NCBI GenBank assembly: GCA_964022665.1
Contig: CAXIDF010000015.1
Span: 26,712-90,711, forward strand
DNA: 64,000 bases
Direction of reading: 5' to 3'
Source of the DNA: Haliea sp964022665
GTDB taxonomy: Bacteria; Pseudomonadota; Gammaproteobacteria; Pseudomonadales; Halieaceae
The position numbers and the translations under genes were made by a program. Positions 24,900 to 32,480 of this stretch are shown here, piece by piece (position 1 is the first letter of the stretch; the number at the start of each line of letters is the position of its first letter). Under the pieces are notes generated by a model. The model ran no database searches, was not told the DNA's origin, and saw only the letters and a list, made by a program, of their open reading frames with translations.

Positions 24900-24941
24900 T
24901 CGTGCATGCATACACAAGTGTTACCTTTTAAAATAATTGTT
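24900..24941. promoter_or_regulatory. Candidate operator between OYE operon and sulfatase operon
   Basis: Positions 24900-24917 read TCGTGCATGCATACACAA, an imperfect palindrome with 14 of 18 symmetric positions. It aligns at 14 of 18 positions with the element at 14635-14652. The 15-bp ATACACAAGTGTTAC (24910-24924) is identical in both places, and ATAATTGTT recurs at 24933-24941. A TAAAAT at 24929-24934 could be the sulfatase -10, and on the minus strand TATATA just left of the palindrome could serve the OYE operon. A second small palindrome TGTGCACA lies at 24881-24888. Confidence 0.55.
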
Positions 24942-24960
24942 CGCTCCAGGAGAGACATCT

Positions 24961-26571
24961 ATGGTTCGTGCTGCGTGTGTCCTTGCGGGGCTCCTGTTCG
25001 TTACTACCCACGCCTGGGGTCAAGCGAGACCCAACGTGCTGGTGATCGTTGCAGATGACCTGGGTTGGAATGACGTGGGTTTTCATGGCGGAGATATTGA
25101 AACCCCATCGCTGGATCGGCTCGCCAGCGAAGGCGCCCAGCTCCACCGTTTCTACACCACCCCCATCTGCTCACCCACGCGCGCGGCGCTGATGACCGGC
25201 CGCAATCCGATGCGCCTGGGTATCGGCTATGCCACGGTGCTCCCCTGGAGCAACGCGGGCGTCCACCCCGATGAGCATTTCATGCCCCAGAGCTTTCTCG
25301 AGGCCGGTTACCAGACAGCGATGGTCGGAAAGTGGCACCTGGGCCACGCCCAGCAGACCTACCACCCCAACGAGCGCGGCTTTGAGCATTTTTATGGCCA
25401 CCTGCACACCGAGGTGGGCTATTTTCCCCCCTTCCAGAATCAGGGCGGCGTCGATTTTCAGCGCAATGGGAAGACCATTGACGACAAAGGCTACGAGACC
25501 TACTTGTTGGCGGACGAGGTAAGCCGTTATATCCGCGATCGCGACCCGGACCGCCCGTTTTTTATCTACATGCCGTTTCTTGCCCCGCACACACCGCTCG
25601 CGGCACCGGATGAGCTTTTGCGCAAATACGCCGACATCAACACCGATCTTGCGCCCGCTCGCAGCGCCCAGACAGACAACACCCGTACCATCTCCAAACT
25701 GCTGCTTCAGCCCAGTGCCCGCCCTGCCTATGCCGCCGTGGTCGACGCCATGGACCAGGCCATCGGGCGTGTTCTGCAAACGCTGGATGATGAGGCGTTG
25801 ACCGACGACACCCTGGTTCTGTTCTTCAGTGACAACGGCGGCGCAGCCTACTCTGTGGGTGGCGCCGACAACGCCCCCCTCCGGGGCGGCAAGGGCGACA
25901 CGTTTGAGGGAGGTATTCGTGTTGTTTCCCTGATGCGCTGGCCGGGTAGGATTCCATCCGCCAGTACCATGGATCAGATAATGACCGTCATGGATGTTTT
26001 CCCAACTCTGGCCGATGCCAGCGGCGTGCCGATGGGCAGTACTTTCCCCCTGGATGGCAGCACGTTGTGGCCGGCAATCAGTCGTGGCGCCGAGGCGCCG
26101 CGCGAAGACTATGTGTTCTTTGCCTCCGAAACGCCGATTTACGGGCACTTCAACCTGACGGTATTCAATGATGACTGGAAGTTGGTGCAGGAAGTCGACC
26201 AGGATCAATTGACCACCACCGTTACCGCGCATCTGTTCCGCATCAGTGATGACCCCCATGAATACAATAATCTGGCCGCACAATATCCGGAGGTTGTGCG
26301 CGACCTTGGGGAGCGGATCAGGCAGTGGCGATCCCTCTATCCGATCAGTGGAACGCGTTCACAGCTTGTGCCGCCGCCCGGGTGGCGTGCGCCACGGGAT
26401 TGGGCGAGCTACCCCCAGCCCCTGGACGAGCTGCAGGACAGTGCCGCTCCGGGGATGCCGCCGCCCAAGGTCTTGCGGATTCTGGATCTGCAGCATGGGG
26501 AGCGCGGCCGCCTGGAGTACGACTGTGAAAGCAAGTGGTACCTTGGCGGTCTCTGTTTGAAAAACCGTTGA
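24961..26571 (+). CDS. Secreted formylglycine-dependent sulfatase (arylsulfatase family)
   Basis: The 536-residue enzyme has a signal peptide ending at AWGQ. A calcium-site segment PNVLVIVADDLGWNDVG precedes the sulfatase signature C70-S-P-T-R74, in which the cysteine would be converted to formylglycine. GKWHLG and SDNGG, both conserved in type I sulfatases, are also present. It would hydrolyse a sulfate ester in the periplasm. The ATG at 24961 has AGGAG 8 nt upstream; the in-frame TTG at 24937 lies inside the promoter region. No formylglycine-generating enzyme gene is in the window, so maturation depends on a gene elsewhere. An MBL enzyme gene follows 41 nt later. Confidence 0.9.
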   Translation: MVRAACVLAGLLFVTTHAWGQARPNVLVIVADDLGWNDVGFHGGDIETPSLDRLASEGAQLHRFYTTPICSPTRAALMTGRNPMRLGIGYATVLPWSNAGVHPDEHFMPQSFLEAGYQTAMVGKWHLGHAQQTYHPNERGFEHFYGHLHTEVGYFPPFQNQGGVDFQRNGKTIDDKGYETYLLADEVSRYIRDRDPDRPFFIYMPFLAPHTPLAAPDELLRKYADINTDLAPARSAQTDNTRTISKLLLQPSARPAYAAVVDAMDQAIGRVLQTLDDEALTDDTLVLFFSDNGGAAYSVGGADNAPLRGGKGDTFEGGIRVVSLMRWPGRIPSASTMDQIMTVMDVFPTLADASGVPMGSTFPLDGSTLWPAISRGAEAPREDYVFFASETPIYGHFNLTVFNDDWKLVQEVDQDQLTTTVTAHLFRISDDPHEYNNLAAQYPEVVRDLGERIRQWRSLYPISGTRSQLVPPPGWRAPRDWASYPQPLDELQDSAAPGMPPPKVLRILDLQHGERGRLEYDCESKWYLGGLCLKNR

Positions 26572-26612
26572 ACACCGGGCGTCACGGCATTTGAATCAAG
26601 GCAGGAGCTGCA

Positions 26613-28040
26613 ATGAAACGCGTACTGTATAAACTGTTGCTTGTTTCGGGCGGGTTGTCATGGGTGTTGCTCCCCGTCTGGCTGTTCTGGGGAGACACTC
26701 TGGCACGCGAAGCGAACGAGGGCCGCGCCGAGCTGGTTGGCGGGCTTGCCGACCGCTACATCGCCAGCCAGGCGGCCCCTGCACCTGCGGCGGGAGAGGT
26801 GAAAACAGTCGCCGGCCTGCATCATATCCCCATCCAGAGAGACGAAGTTGTCGCGGGTATCTTCCGCGCCAGCGGCGTTGCCAACAGCTATCTGATTGCC
26901 ACGCCTGAGGGCAACGTGCTGTTTGATGGCGGCCTTGCAACCCAGGCGGCGAAACAGAAACGCTTTTTACAGGAGGCCGCCCCGGGTGACTTGAAGTTCA
27001 TCATTCTCTCGCATTCGCACGCCGACCATATCGGCGCCACCAAATTCTGGTTGCGTGAATATCCCGAGGCGCAGGTCATCACCCACGAACGCTTTGCCGA
27101 GGGGCAGCGCTATCTCACCGATCTGCAGCCCTACTTCTGGAATCGCAACCGGCTGCTGTACACGTTTATGCCGGAAGCACCGGCAGAGCCTGGGGCGCTG
27201 TTTGCCTACGGTGGTATCAAGGCAGATATCACGGTGGGGCCCGCGGGGGATTATGCGTTCACATTGGGAGGAAGGCGTTTCAACGTGGTCGCAGCGCCCG
27301 GCGCAGAGGGCGATGACAACCTCGTGCTCTGGCTGCCAGACGAGCGGGTGCTGTTCTCGGGCGATGTGTTCGGGCCTTTATTCCCCATGCTGCCCAACCT
27401 GTTCACGTTGCGCGGGGAGAAATTTCGTGATCCGCTCGCCTATGTCGCAACGCTGGATAAGCTGATTGGGCTCGCGCCCGAACGCGTCCTGCCGAGCCAC
27501 TTCGACCCTGTTACGGGCGCCGATGAGATAGCCGCCAGCCTGCACCTCATGCGTGATGCAACGCGTTACGTGCACGACGCGACCGTCGACGGGATGAACG
27601 CTGGCAAGAGTCTGTGGCAACTCATGGATGAAATACGTCTCCCCGAGTCACTCGCAGTGAGTCAGGGCCATGGCAAAGTCTCCTGGAACGTGCGCTCCAT
27701 CTGGGAATACTACAGCACCTGGTTTCACTTCGAGTCCACCACCGAGCTCTATGCAGTCCCGGTTTCCGGGGTCTACAAGGCGTTGGCCGAGATGGCCAGC
27801 GTGGACTCACTGACGTTGGCCGCCCAACGCGCATTGGAGGCGGATGAGCCGGAGCGTGCGCTGCATTTTTTGGAGATTGCCGAGGCCGCAGGCACACAGC
27901 AAGACTCACTGAGTCGGCTGAAGATACAGGCTCTGGAGGCGCTACTTGCCCGAGCGCGCGCCGAAACGGGCAATTTCAGTGAGGTTTCGTGGCTGCAGTC
28001 ACGTATCAGTCTCGCCCGCAGCGCCTTATCTTCTCGCTAG
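26613..28040 (+). CDS. MBL-fold hydrolase, alkylsulfatase-like (copy 2)
   Basis: The 475-residue protein has an N-terminal hydrophobic anchor or signal (LLLVSGGLSWVLLPVWLFW), the zinc motif HSHADH (residues 134-139), LFSGDVFGP with the bridging aspartate, and LPSHFDPV with the late histidine. A helical C-terminal part with DGMNAGKSLWQLMDEIRLP parallels the alkylsulfatase dimerisation domain and resembles the same region of copy 1 (IAGLNAGKRKEQI). It forms an operon with the sulfatase. The two MBL proteins are clearly homologous but diverged, unlike the two receptors. The specific sulfate ester is unknown. Confidence 0.8.
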   Translation: MKRVLYKLLLVSGGLSWVLLPVWLFWGDTLAREANEGRAELVGGLADRYIASQAAPAPAAGEVKTVAGLHHIPIQRDEVVAGIFRASGVANSYLIATPEGNVLFDGGLATQAAKQKRFLQEAAPGDLKFIILSHSHADHIGATKFWLREYPEAQVITHERFAEGQRYLTDLQPYFWNRNRLLYTFMPEAPAEPGALFAYGGIKADITVGPAGDYAFTLGGRRFNVVAAPGAEGDDNLVLWLPDERVLFSGDVFGPLFPMLPNLFTLRGEKFRDPLAYVATLDKLIGLAPERVLPSHFDPVTGADEIAASLHLMRDATRYVHDATVDGMNAGKSLWQLMDEIRLPESLAVSQGHGKVSWNVRSIWEYYSTWFHFESTTELYAVPVSGVYKALAEMASVDSLTLAAQRALEADEPERALHFLEIAEAAGTQQDSLSRLKIQALEALLARARAETGNFSEVSWLQSRISLARSALSSR

Positions 28041-28117
28041 GGTCCGACGCTGCAAGGACATTGCTCGCCCGCCTTTGAGGCATGGTAAACTGCGGCCCCA
28101 CGCCGCAAGGGACGACC

Positions 28118-28711
28118 ATGCCAGACATTTTGATGATCGATAACTACGACTCCTTCACCTGGAACATCGTCCAGTATCTCGGCGAGCTCGGTGCAGAGGT
28201 CCAGGTGGTGCGCAACGATGAAATCACCGTTGCCGATGTGGCGGCCATTGCCCCCACCCGGGTCGTGATTTCGCCCGGACCCTGTACGCCCAACGAGGCG
28301 GGTATTTCCATGGACGTTATCCGCGAATATGCCGGCAGGCTGCCCATTCTCGGTGTGTGCCTGGGCATGCAGAGCCTCGGGCAGGTCTATGGAGGCCGCG
28401 TGGTGCGTGCACGCCAGGTGATGCACGGCAAGACGTCCCTGATCCATCATCGTGGGCAGGGGGTGTTTCACGGCTTGAGCCAGCCCTTTGAAGCCACGCG
28501 GTATCACAGCCTGGTGGTGGCTCGCGAAGGATTGCCGGCGTGCCTGGAAGTCACCGCCTGGACGGAAACTGCCGACGGGGAAGTGGACGAAATCATGGGC
28601 CTCAGGCATCGTGAGTATGCGCTGGAGGGCGTGCAATTCCACCCCGAATCAATTCTCACTGCGCACGGGCACGACCTGCTGCGCAATTTCCTGCAACTGG
28701 AGGCTCGTTGA
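28118..28711 (+). CDS. trpG: Anthranilate synthase component II (glutamine amidotransferase)
   Basis: TrpG releases ammonia from glutamine for TrpE. The class I amidotransferase triad is clear: the nucleophile in LGVCLGMQSLG and the His/Glu pair in GVQFHPES. The N-terminus ILMIDNYDSFTWNIVQ and the oxyanion-loop ISPGPCTPNEAGIS are canonical. The ATG at 28118 is preceded by AAGG; an in-frame ATG at 28082 would add 12 residues lacking homology. It starts 77 nt after the island's last gene and must have its own promoter, since trpE is 20 kb upstream. The same protein may also serve p-aminobenzoate synthesis. Confidence 0.95.
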   Translation: MPDILMIDNYDSFTWNIVQYLGELGAEVQVVRNDEITVADVAAIAPTRVVISPGPCTPNEAGISMDVIREYAGRLPILGVCLGMQSLGQVYGGRVVRARQVMHGKTSLIHHRGQGVFHGLSQPFEATRYHSLVVAREGLPACLEVTAWTETADGEVDEIMGLRHREYALEGVQFHPESILTAHGHDLLRNFLQLEAR

Positions 28712-29757
28712 TGAACCTACAGGAAGCACTTGCCCGTCTGGTTGAGCGCCAGTCGCTCACGCGCGACGAGATGGCGGACGTGATGCGTGTGGTCATGTCC
28801 GGGGGCGCCACGGATGCCCAGATCGGCGCCCTGCTGGTCGCGCTGCGCATGAAAGGTGAAACCACCGACGAGATCGCCGGTGCCGCGCAGGTCATGCGCG
28901 AGTTGGCCACGCCGGTGCAGGTGACGGGAGAGCACCTCGTGGATTTGGTGGGCACCGGTGGCGACGGTGCCAACCTGTTCAACGTCTCGACAGCGGCGTC
29001 CTTCGTGGTGGCGGCGGCCGGGGCGCAGGTGGCGAAACACGGTAATCGCTCTGTCTCGAGCACCTCAGGCAGCTCCGATCTGCTGGAAACCCTGGGTGTT
29101 CCGCTGGATCTCACCCCGGCGCAGGTCGCCCGGGCGATCGAGAGCGTGGGGCTGGGTTTCATGTTCGCGCCGGCACACCACGCCGCAATGCGCCACGCCA
29201 TCGGCCCCCGCCGTGAACTGGGTATGCGCACCCTGTTCAACGTGCTGGGCCCCCTCACCAACCCGGCGGGCGTGCGCCGCCAGGTAATCGGTGTATTTGA
29301 CCCGGACCTGTGCCGTCCGCTGGCGGAAGTGCTGAAACTGCTGGGCAGTGAGCATGCGCTGGTGGTGCACGGGGAAGGTGGGCTGGACGAACTGACCCTG
29401 AGCGGCAGCACGGAAGTTGCCGAGCTCTGCCGCGGGAATATTGCCGCCTACCGTATTGCTCCCGAGGATGTGGGCCTGCAGCGGCAGAACCTCGACGGGC
29501 TGGCGGTGAACGGTGCCGAGGAGTCGGCGGCGCTGATTCGCGCAGCGCTGGCGGGTCGCGACACACCCGCGGCGCAGAAGGCGGCGGCGATGATCGCCCT
29601 GAATGCCGGTGCCACCATTTATGTCGCCGGGCTGGCGGCGACAATTGCCGATGGCGTAGCGCTGGCCGAGGACCTGATTGCGACGGGTCAGGCAAGGGAG
29701 AAAATGAAAGAGTTTATCGATTTCACGCAGATGATGAGCCAGGGAGGCCACGCCTGA
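28711..29757 (+). CDS. trpD: Anthranilate phosphoribosyltransferase
   Basis: TrpD joins anthranilate to phosphoribosyl pyrophosphate. The 348-residue protein has the PRPP-binding DLVGTGGDGANLFNVSTA, KHGNRSVSSTSGS and the RRELGMRTLFNVLGPLTNP block. The ATG overlaps the trpG stop (TGATG), so the genes are translationally coupled. Confidence 0.97.
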   Translation: MNLQEALARLVERQSLTRDEMADVMRVVMSGGATDAQIGALLVALRMKGETTDEIAGAAQVMRELATPVQVTGEHLVDLVGTGGDGANLFNVSTAASFVVAAAGAQVAKHGNRSVSSTSGSSDLLETLGVPLDLTPAQVARAIESVGLGFMFAPAHHAAMRHAIGPRRELGMRTLFNVLGPLTNPAGVRRQVIGVFDPDLCRPLAEVLKLLGSEHALVVHGEGGLDELTLSGSTEVAELCRGNIAAYRIAPEDVGLQRQNLDGLAVNGAEESAALIRAALAGRDTPAAQKAAAMIALNAGATIYVAGLAATIADGVALAEDLIATGQAREKMKEFIDFTQMMSQGGHA

Positions 29758-30560
29758 TGGCTGCTGCACCAACGATCCTGCGCCAGATTCTGGCGCGCAA
29801 ACACGAGGAGGTGGCGGCAAGGCGCCGGCGCAATTCCCTGGCAGATCTTGAGTCGCGTATCTCCGAGCAATCAGCGCCGCGGGGTTTTGTGCAGGCGCTG
29901 CGGGAGCGCGTGGATGCGGCACTGCCCGCGGTGATTGCCGAGGTGAAAAAAGCCTCGCCCAGCCAGGGCGTGATTCGCGCTGATTTTGATCCGGCCGCGA
30001 TTGCCCGCAGCTACGAAAGTGGCAAGGCGGCCTGTTTGTCGGTGCTCACGGATGTCGATTTCTTCCAGGGCAGCGATACCTTTTTGCAGCAGGCGCGCGC
30101 GGCCTGTGCGCTGCCCGTGCTGCGCAAGGATTTTACGGTGGACGTGTGGCAGGTCGTGGAAGCGCGGGCCATCGGTGCGGATGCGGTGCTGTTGATAGCC
30201 GCGGCGCTGGAGGACGCGCAAATGCGCGAGCTCGCGACTGCGGCAACAGACTACGGGCTGGACGTGCTGGTAGAGGTGCACGACCGCGCCGAACTGGATC
30301 GCGCTCTCGATCTCGGCCTGCCCCTGCTGGGCATCAACAATCGCGACCTGCATACCTTCCAGACAGCGCTGGATACCACACTTGGCCTGCTGCCGCATAT
30401 TCCGGCTGACCGGGTGGTGGTCACCGAAAGCGGCATACACACACCGGACGACGTGGCTGTTATGCAAGAGGCGGGTGTATTCAGCTTCCTGGTGGGTGAG
30501 GCATTCATGCGTGCGCCTGAACCCGGCGAGAAACTGCGGGAGATGTTCTTCCCCGGCTAG
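29757..30560 (+). CDS. trpC: Indole-3-glycerol phosphate synthase
   Basis: TrpC closes the indole ring from CdRP. The 267-residue TIM-barrel protein has the catalytic lysine/glutamate motifs IAEVKKASPSQGVI, VLRKDFTVD, VEVHDRAEL and TESGIHTPDD. It is not fused to TrpF, unlike the enteric enzyme. Its start overlaps the trpD stop, and its end overlaps the end of crp/vfr by 4 nt on the opposite strand, a tail-to-tail arrangement also found in Pseudomonas. Confidence 0.97.
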   Translation: MAAAPTILRQILARKHEEVAARRRRNSLADLESRISEQSAPRGFVQALRERVDAALPAVIAEVKKASPSQGVIRADFDPAAIARSYESGKAACLSVLTDVDFFQGSDTFLQQARAACALPVLRKDFTVDVWQVVEARAIGADAVLLIAAALEDAQMRELATAATDYGLDVLVEVHDRAELDRALDLGLPLLGINNRDLHTFQTALDTTLGLLPHIPADRVVVTESGIHTPDDVAVMQEAGVFSFLVGEAFMRAPEPGEKLREMFFPG

Positions 30561-31201
30561 CGGGTGCCCAGCACCACCATGGTCTTGCCTGAGACGGCCA
30601 CCAGGCCCTCCTCCTCCAGGTTTTTCAGTACTCGCCCGGCCATCTCCCGCGAGCAACCGACTATCTTGCCGAGCTCCTGGCGGGTCACCTTGATCTGCAT
30701 GCCATCCGGGTGCGTCATGGCGTCGGGCTGCTTGCAGAGGTCGATGAGGGTGTGGGCGATGCGCCCGGAAACATCGACAAAAGCGAGGTCCTTGAGCTTG
30801 CGTGTGGTCCGCCGCAGGCGCATACCCATCTGGTTGGCGATGGCGAACAGAATATCAGGGTAGTGGCTGCGGATCTGGTGGAAGCGCGCGTAGGAAATTT
30901 CCGCCACTTCGCACTGTTCGCGGGCCACAACCATGGCGCTGCGCACTTCCTCGCTGGCGCCGAACAGCCCCATTTCGCCGAAAAAATCTCCGGCGTTCAG
31001 GTAGCTCACCACCATCATGTGATCGGCGTCATTTTCGTCCTGCACCATCACCGACACCGAGCCGTCCAGAATCAGGAACAGGCGGTCACACTCCGCACCC
31101 TCCTGCAGGATGGCATGCTTGGCCCGGTAGATGGAGCGATTGCAGTGGCGAAGGAAGTTCTCGACCCCTGGAATGGCACTGGTGACCTGATGCTTGAGCA
31201 T
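30557..31201 (-). CDS. vfr: cAMP receptor protein, Vfr/Crp type
   Basis: The 214-residue length equals that of Pseudomonas Vfr. The cAMP-binding domain shows GDFFGEMGLFGASEEVRSA with the Glu and Arg-Ser ligands. The C-terminal winged helix reads TRQELGKIVGCSREMAGRVL, with the CRP recognition-helix CSREM pattern, and the C-terminus GKTMVVLGTR is Vfr-like. I placed the start at 31201, where AGGAAA precedes the ATG; the upstream extension lacks homology. The order trpGDC-vfr-osmC-coq7 matches Pseudomonas apart from a missing speD. Confidence 0.92.
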   Translation of the reverse strand: MLKHQVTSAIPGVENFLRHCNRSIYRAKHAILQEGAECDRLFLILDGSVSVMVQDENDADHMMVVSYLNAGDFFGEMGLFGASEEVRSAMVVAREQCEVAEISYARFHQIRSHYPDILFAIANQMGMRLRRTTRKLKDLAFVDVSGRIAHTLIDLCKQPDAMTHPDGMQIKVTRQELGKIVGCSREMAGRVLKNLEEEGLVAVSGKTMVVLGTR

Positions 31202-31321
31202 GCTGTGGTTTCCTGTCTTCTTACGCGGTCTGACGGCCAATATTACCCCACGCCTGCGGCAAGTAAAACGTAAACCCCTGTGCTAAGCTCGCCCCGACTT
31301 GAAATCAGGAGACGTAGTGCG

Positions 31322-31750
31322 ATGCAGGCAACCGTGAAGTGGGTAGACGGGGTCATGTTTCTGGGCGAGTCCGGTAGTGGGCACAGCGTGGTGATGGACG
31401 GCCCACCCGACCTCGGTGGGCGCAACCTGGGGCCGCGTCCAATGGAGATGCTGTTGCTGGGCGTGGGCGGCTGCTCTTCGTTTGATGTGATGAGCATGCT
31501 GCAGAAGTCCCGGCAGCAGGTTGTCGATTGCCGTGTGGAAATAGAGGCCGAGCGGGCGGATGCCGTACCCGCCGTGTTCACGCGCATTCACATGCACTTC
31601 GTGGTCACGGGCGTGGCGCTGAAGGAAAAGCAGGTGCAGCGCGCCGTCGAGCTGTCGGCGGAAAAGTACTGCTCGGCGTCGATCATGCTGGGTGCTGCGG
31701 GCGTGGCGATGAGCCACAGTTTTGCCATCGAGGAGTTTGCTGCCGCCTGA
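31322..31750 (+). CDS. OsmC/YhfA-family protein
   Basis: OsmC-fold proteins detoxify organic hydroperoxides through a cysteine pair. The family core MEMLLLGVGGCSSFDVM carries the first cysteine and EKYCSASIML the second, at the expected places in a 142-residue protein. Divergent from crp/vfr, as in Pseudomonas. I chose the ATG at 31322, giving the standard N-terminus MQATVKWVDG; the farther upstream start at 31280 adds a basic leader without similarity. Confidence 0.88.
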   Translation: MQATVKWVDGVMFLGESGSGHSVVMDGPPDLGGRNLGPRPMEMLLLGVGGCSSFDVMSMLQKSRQQVVDCRVEIEAERADAVPAVFTRIHMHFVVTGVALKEKQVQRAVELSAEKYCSASIMLGAAGVAMSHSFAIEEFAAA

Positions 31751-31785
31751 GGCGGCAGCGTGGCTGCCCACACCCTGGTGGGCAG
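31741..31785. terminator. Double hairpin between convergent osmC and coq7
   Basis: Two stems sit back to back. TGCCGCC/GGCGGCA (31741-31757) has the osmC stop codon TGA as its loop, and CTGCCCAC/GTGGGCAG (31764-31785) has a 6-nt loop. They lie between converging genes and may end transcription from both sides, though no strong T-run follows either. Confidence 0.45.
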
Positions 31786-31811
31786 AGGTGAGGTAAACCG
31801 CGCGTGCCCTG

Positions 31812-32456
31812 TTACAGGTAGTAGCTGCTGCGGGTCATCAGCCGGGAAACAGCGCTCATCAGGTCCTTTACCGGTGCGGGCAGCTCGGCGCCGCCTGCGG
31901 CGAGGGCGTTCTCCCCGTGCCGTTCTTCATCCTCCAGCATTTTCTGCAGAATCAACTGGGATTTGCGGTCGTCAGCCGGGAGTTGTTGCAGGTGATCGCG
32001 CAGGTGGCGGCAGACCCGTTCCTCGGTTGCAGCGACGAAGCCCAGGCTCCACTTGTCACCGATGGCGCCGGCGCTGGCGCCGAGCAGAAATGACATGCCA
32101 TACCAGGCCGGGTTCAAATGGCTGGGGCGGCTGCCGAGTTCCTGCAGGCGCTGGGCGCACCAGGCCAAGTGGTCTTCCTCCTCACGTGCCGCTTCGCGCA
32201 TGTCTTCGCGCACCGTGGGCAGTTTCGCCGTGAGCGCCTGCCCCTGATAGAGCGCCTGCGCGCACACTTCACCGGTGTGGTTGACCCGCATGAGGCCGGC
32301 CACATGGCTGCGTTGGGCCGGGTTGAGCGCGCTGTCGCGGTGTCCGTCCGCAGGTGACGGCCGCGTGGCCGGTCGGCCCCGGTTGCTCAGGGTTCGCAGT
32401 ACCGTGTCGGCCTCGCCCAGCAGGCGATCAATGAAGGTCAGTTGTCGGCTGTGCAT
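31812..32456 (-). CDS. coq7: 2-polyprenyl-3-methyl-6-methoxy-1,4-benzoquinone monooxygenase
   Basis: Coq7 performs a late ring hydroxylation in ubiquinone synthesis. The ferritin-like di-iron motifs are present: HTGEVCAQALYQGQ, REEEDHLAWC, ATEERVCRHL and LEDEERHGENA. The length of 214 residues is normal. The ATG at 32456 is preceded by GGGAG. It sits next to osmC and crp/vfr as in Pseudomonas, in place of the flavin-dependent UbiF of enterics. Confidence 0.94.
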   Translation of the reverse strand: MHSRQLTFIDRLLGEADTVLRTLSNRGRPATRPSPADGHRDSALNPAQRSHVAGLMRVNHTGEVCAQALYQGQALTAKLPTVREDMREAAREEEDHLAWCAQRLQELGSRPSHLNPAWYGMSFLLGASAGAIGDKWSLGFVAATEERVCRHLRDHLQQLPADDRKSQLILQKMLEDEERHGENALAAGGAELPAPVKDLMSAVSRLMTRSSYYL

Positions 32457-32480
32457 GGCACTCTCCCTCACAGTGGAGGC

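Larger units (their letters stand above)
7802..28117. other. Accessory catabolic island separating trpE from trpG
   Basis: This interval holds two TonB receptors, two MBL-fold alkylsulfatase-like enzymes, a Rieske oxygenase, an unknown secreted protein, a TetR regulator, two SDRs, an acetoacetate-decarboxylase-like protein, a DUF3604 lipoprotein, a VOC protein, an OYE-family flavoenzyme and a formylglycine sulfatase. It is flanked by trpE on one side and trpG-trpD-trpC on the other. No integrase, transposase, tRNA or direct-repeat ends were found. Insertion is therefore inferred from synteny, as is the idea of one regulon, which rests on shared promoter motifs. Confidence 0.7.

Noticed and set aside
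7802..28117. Island as a prophage, pyocin or integrative element
   Set aside because: No structural phage, lysis, integrase, relaxase or transposase genes were found, and the ends show no obvious attachment repeats. Only the location recalls the P. aeruginosa pyocin locus.
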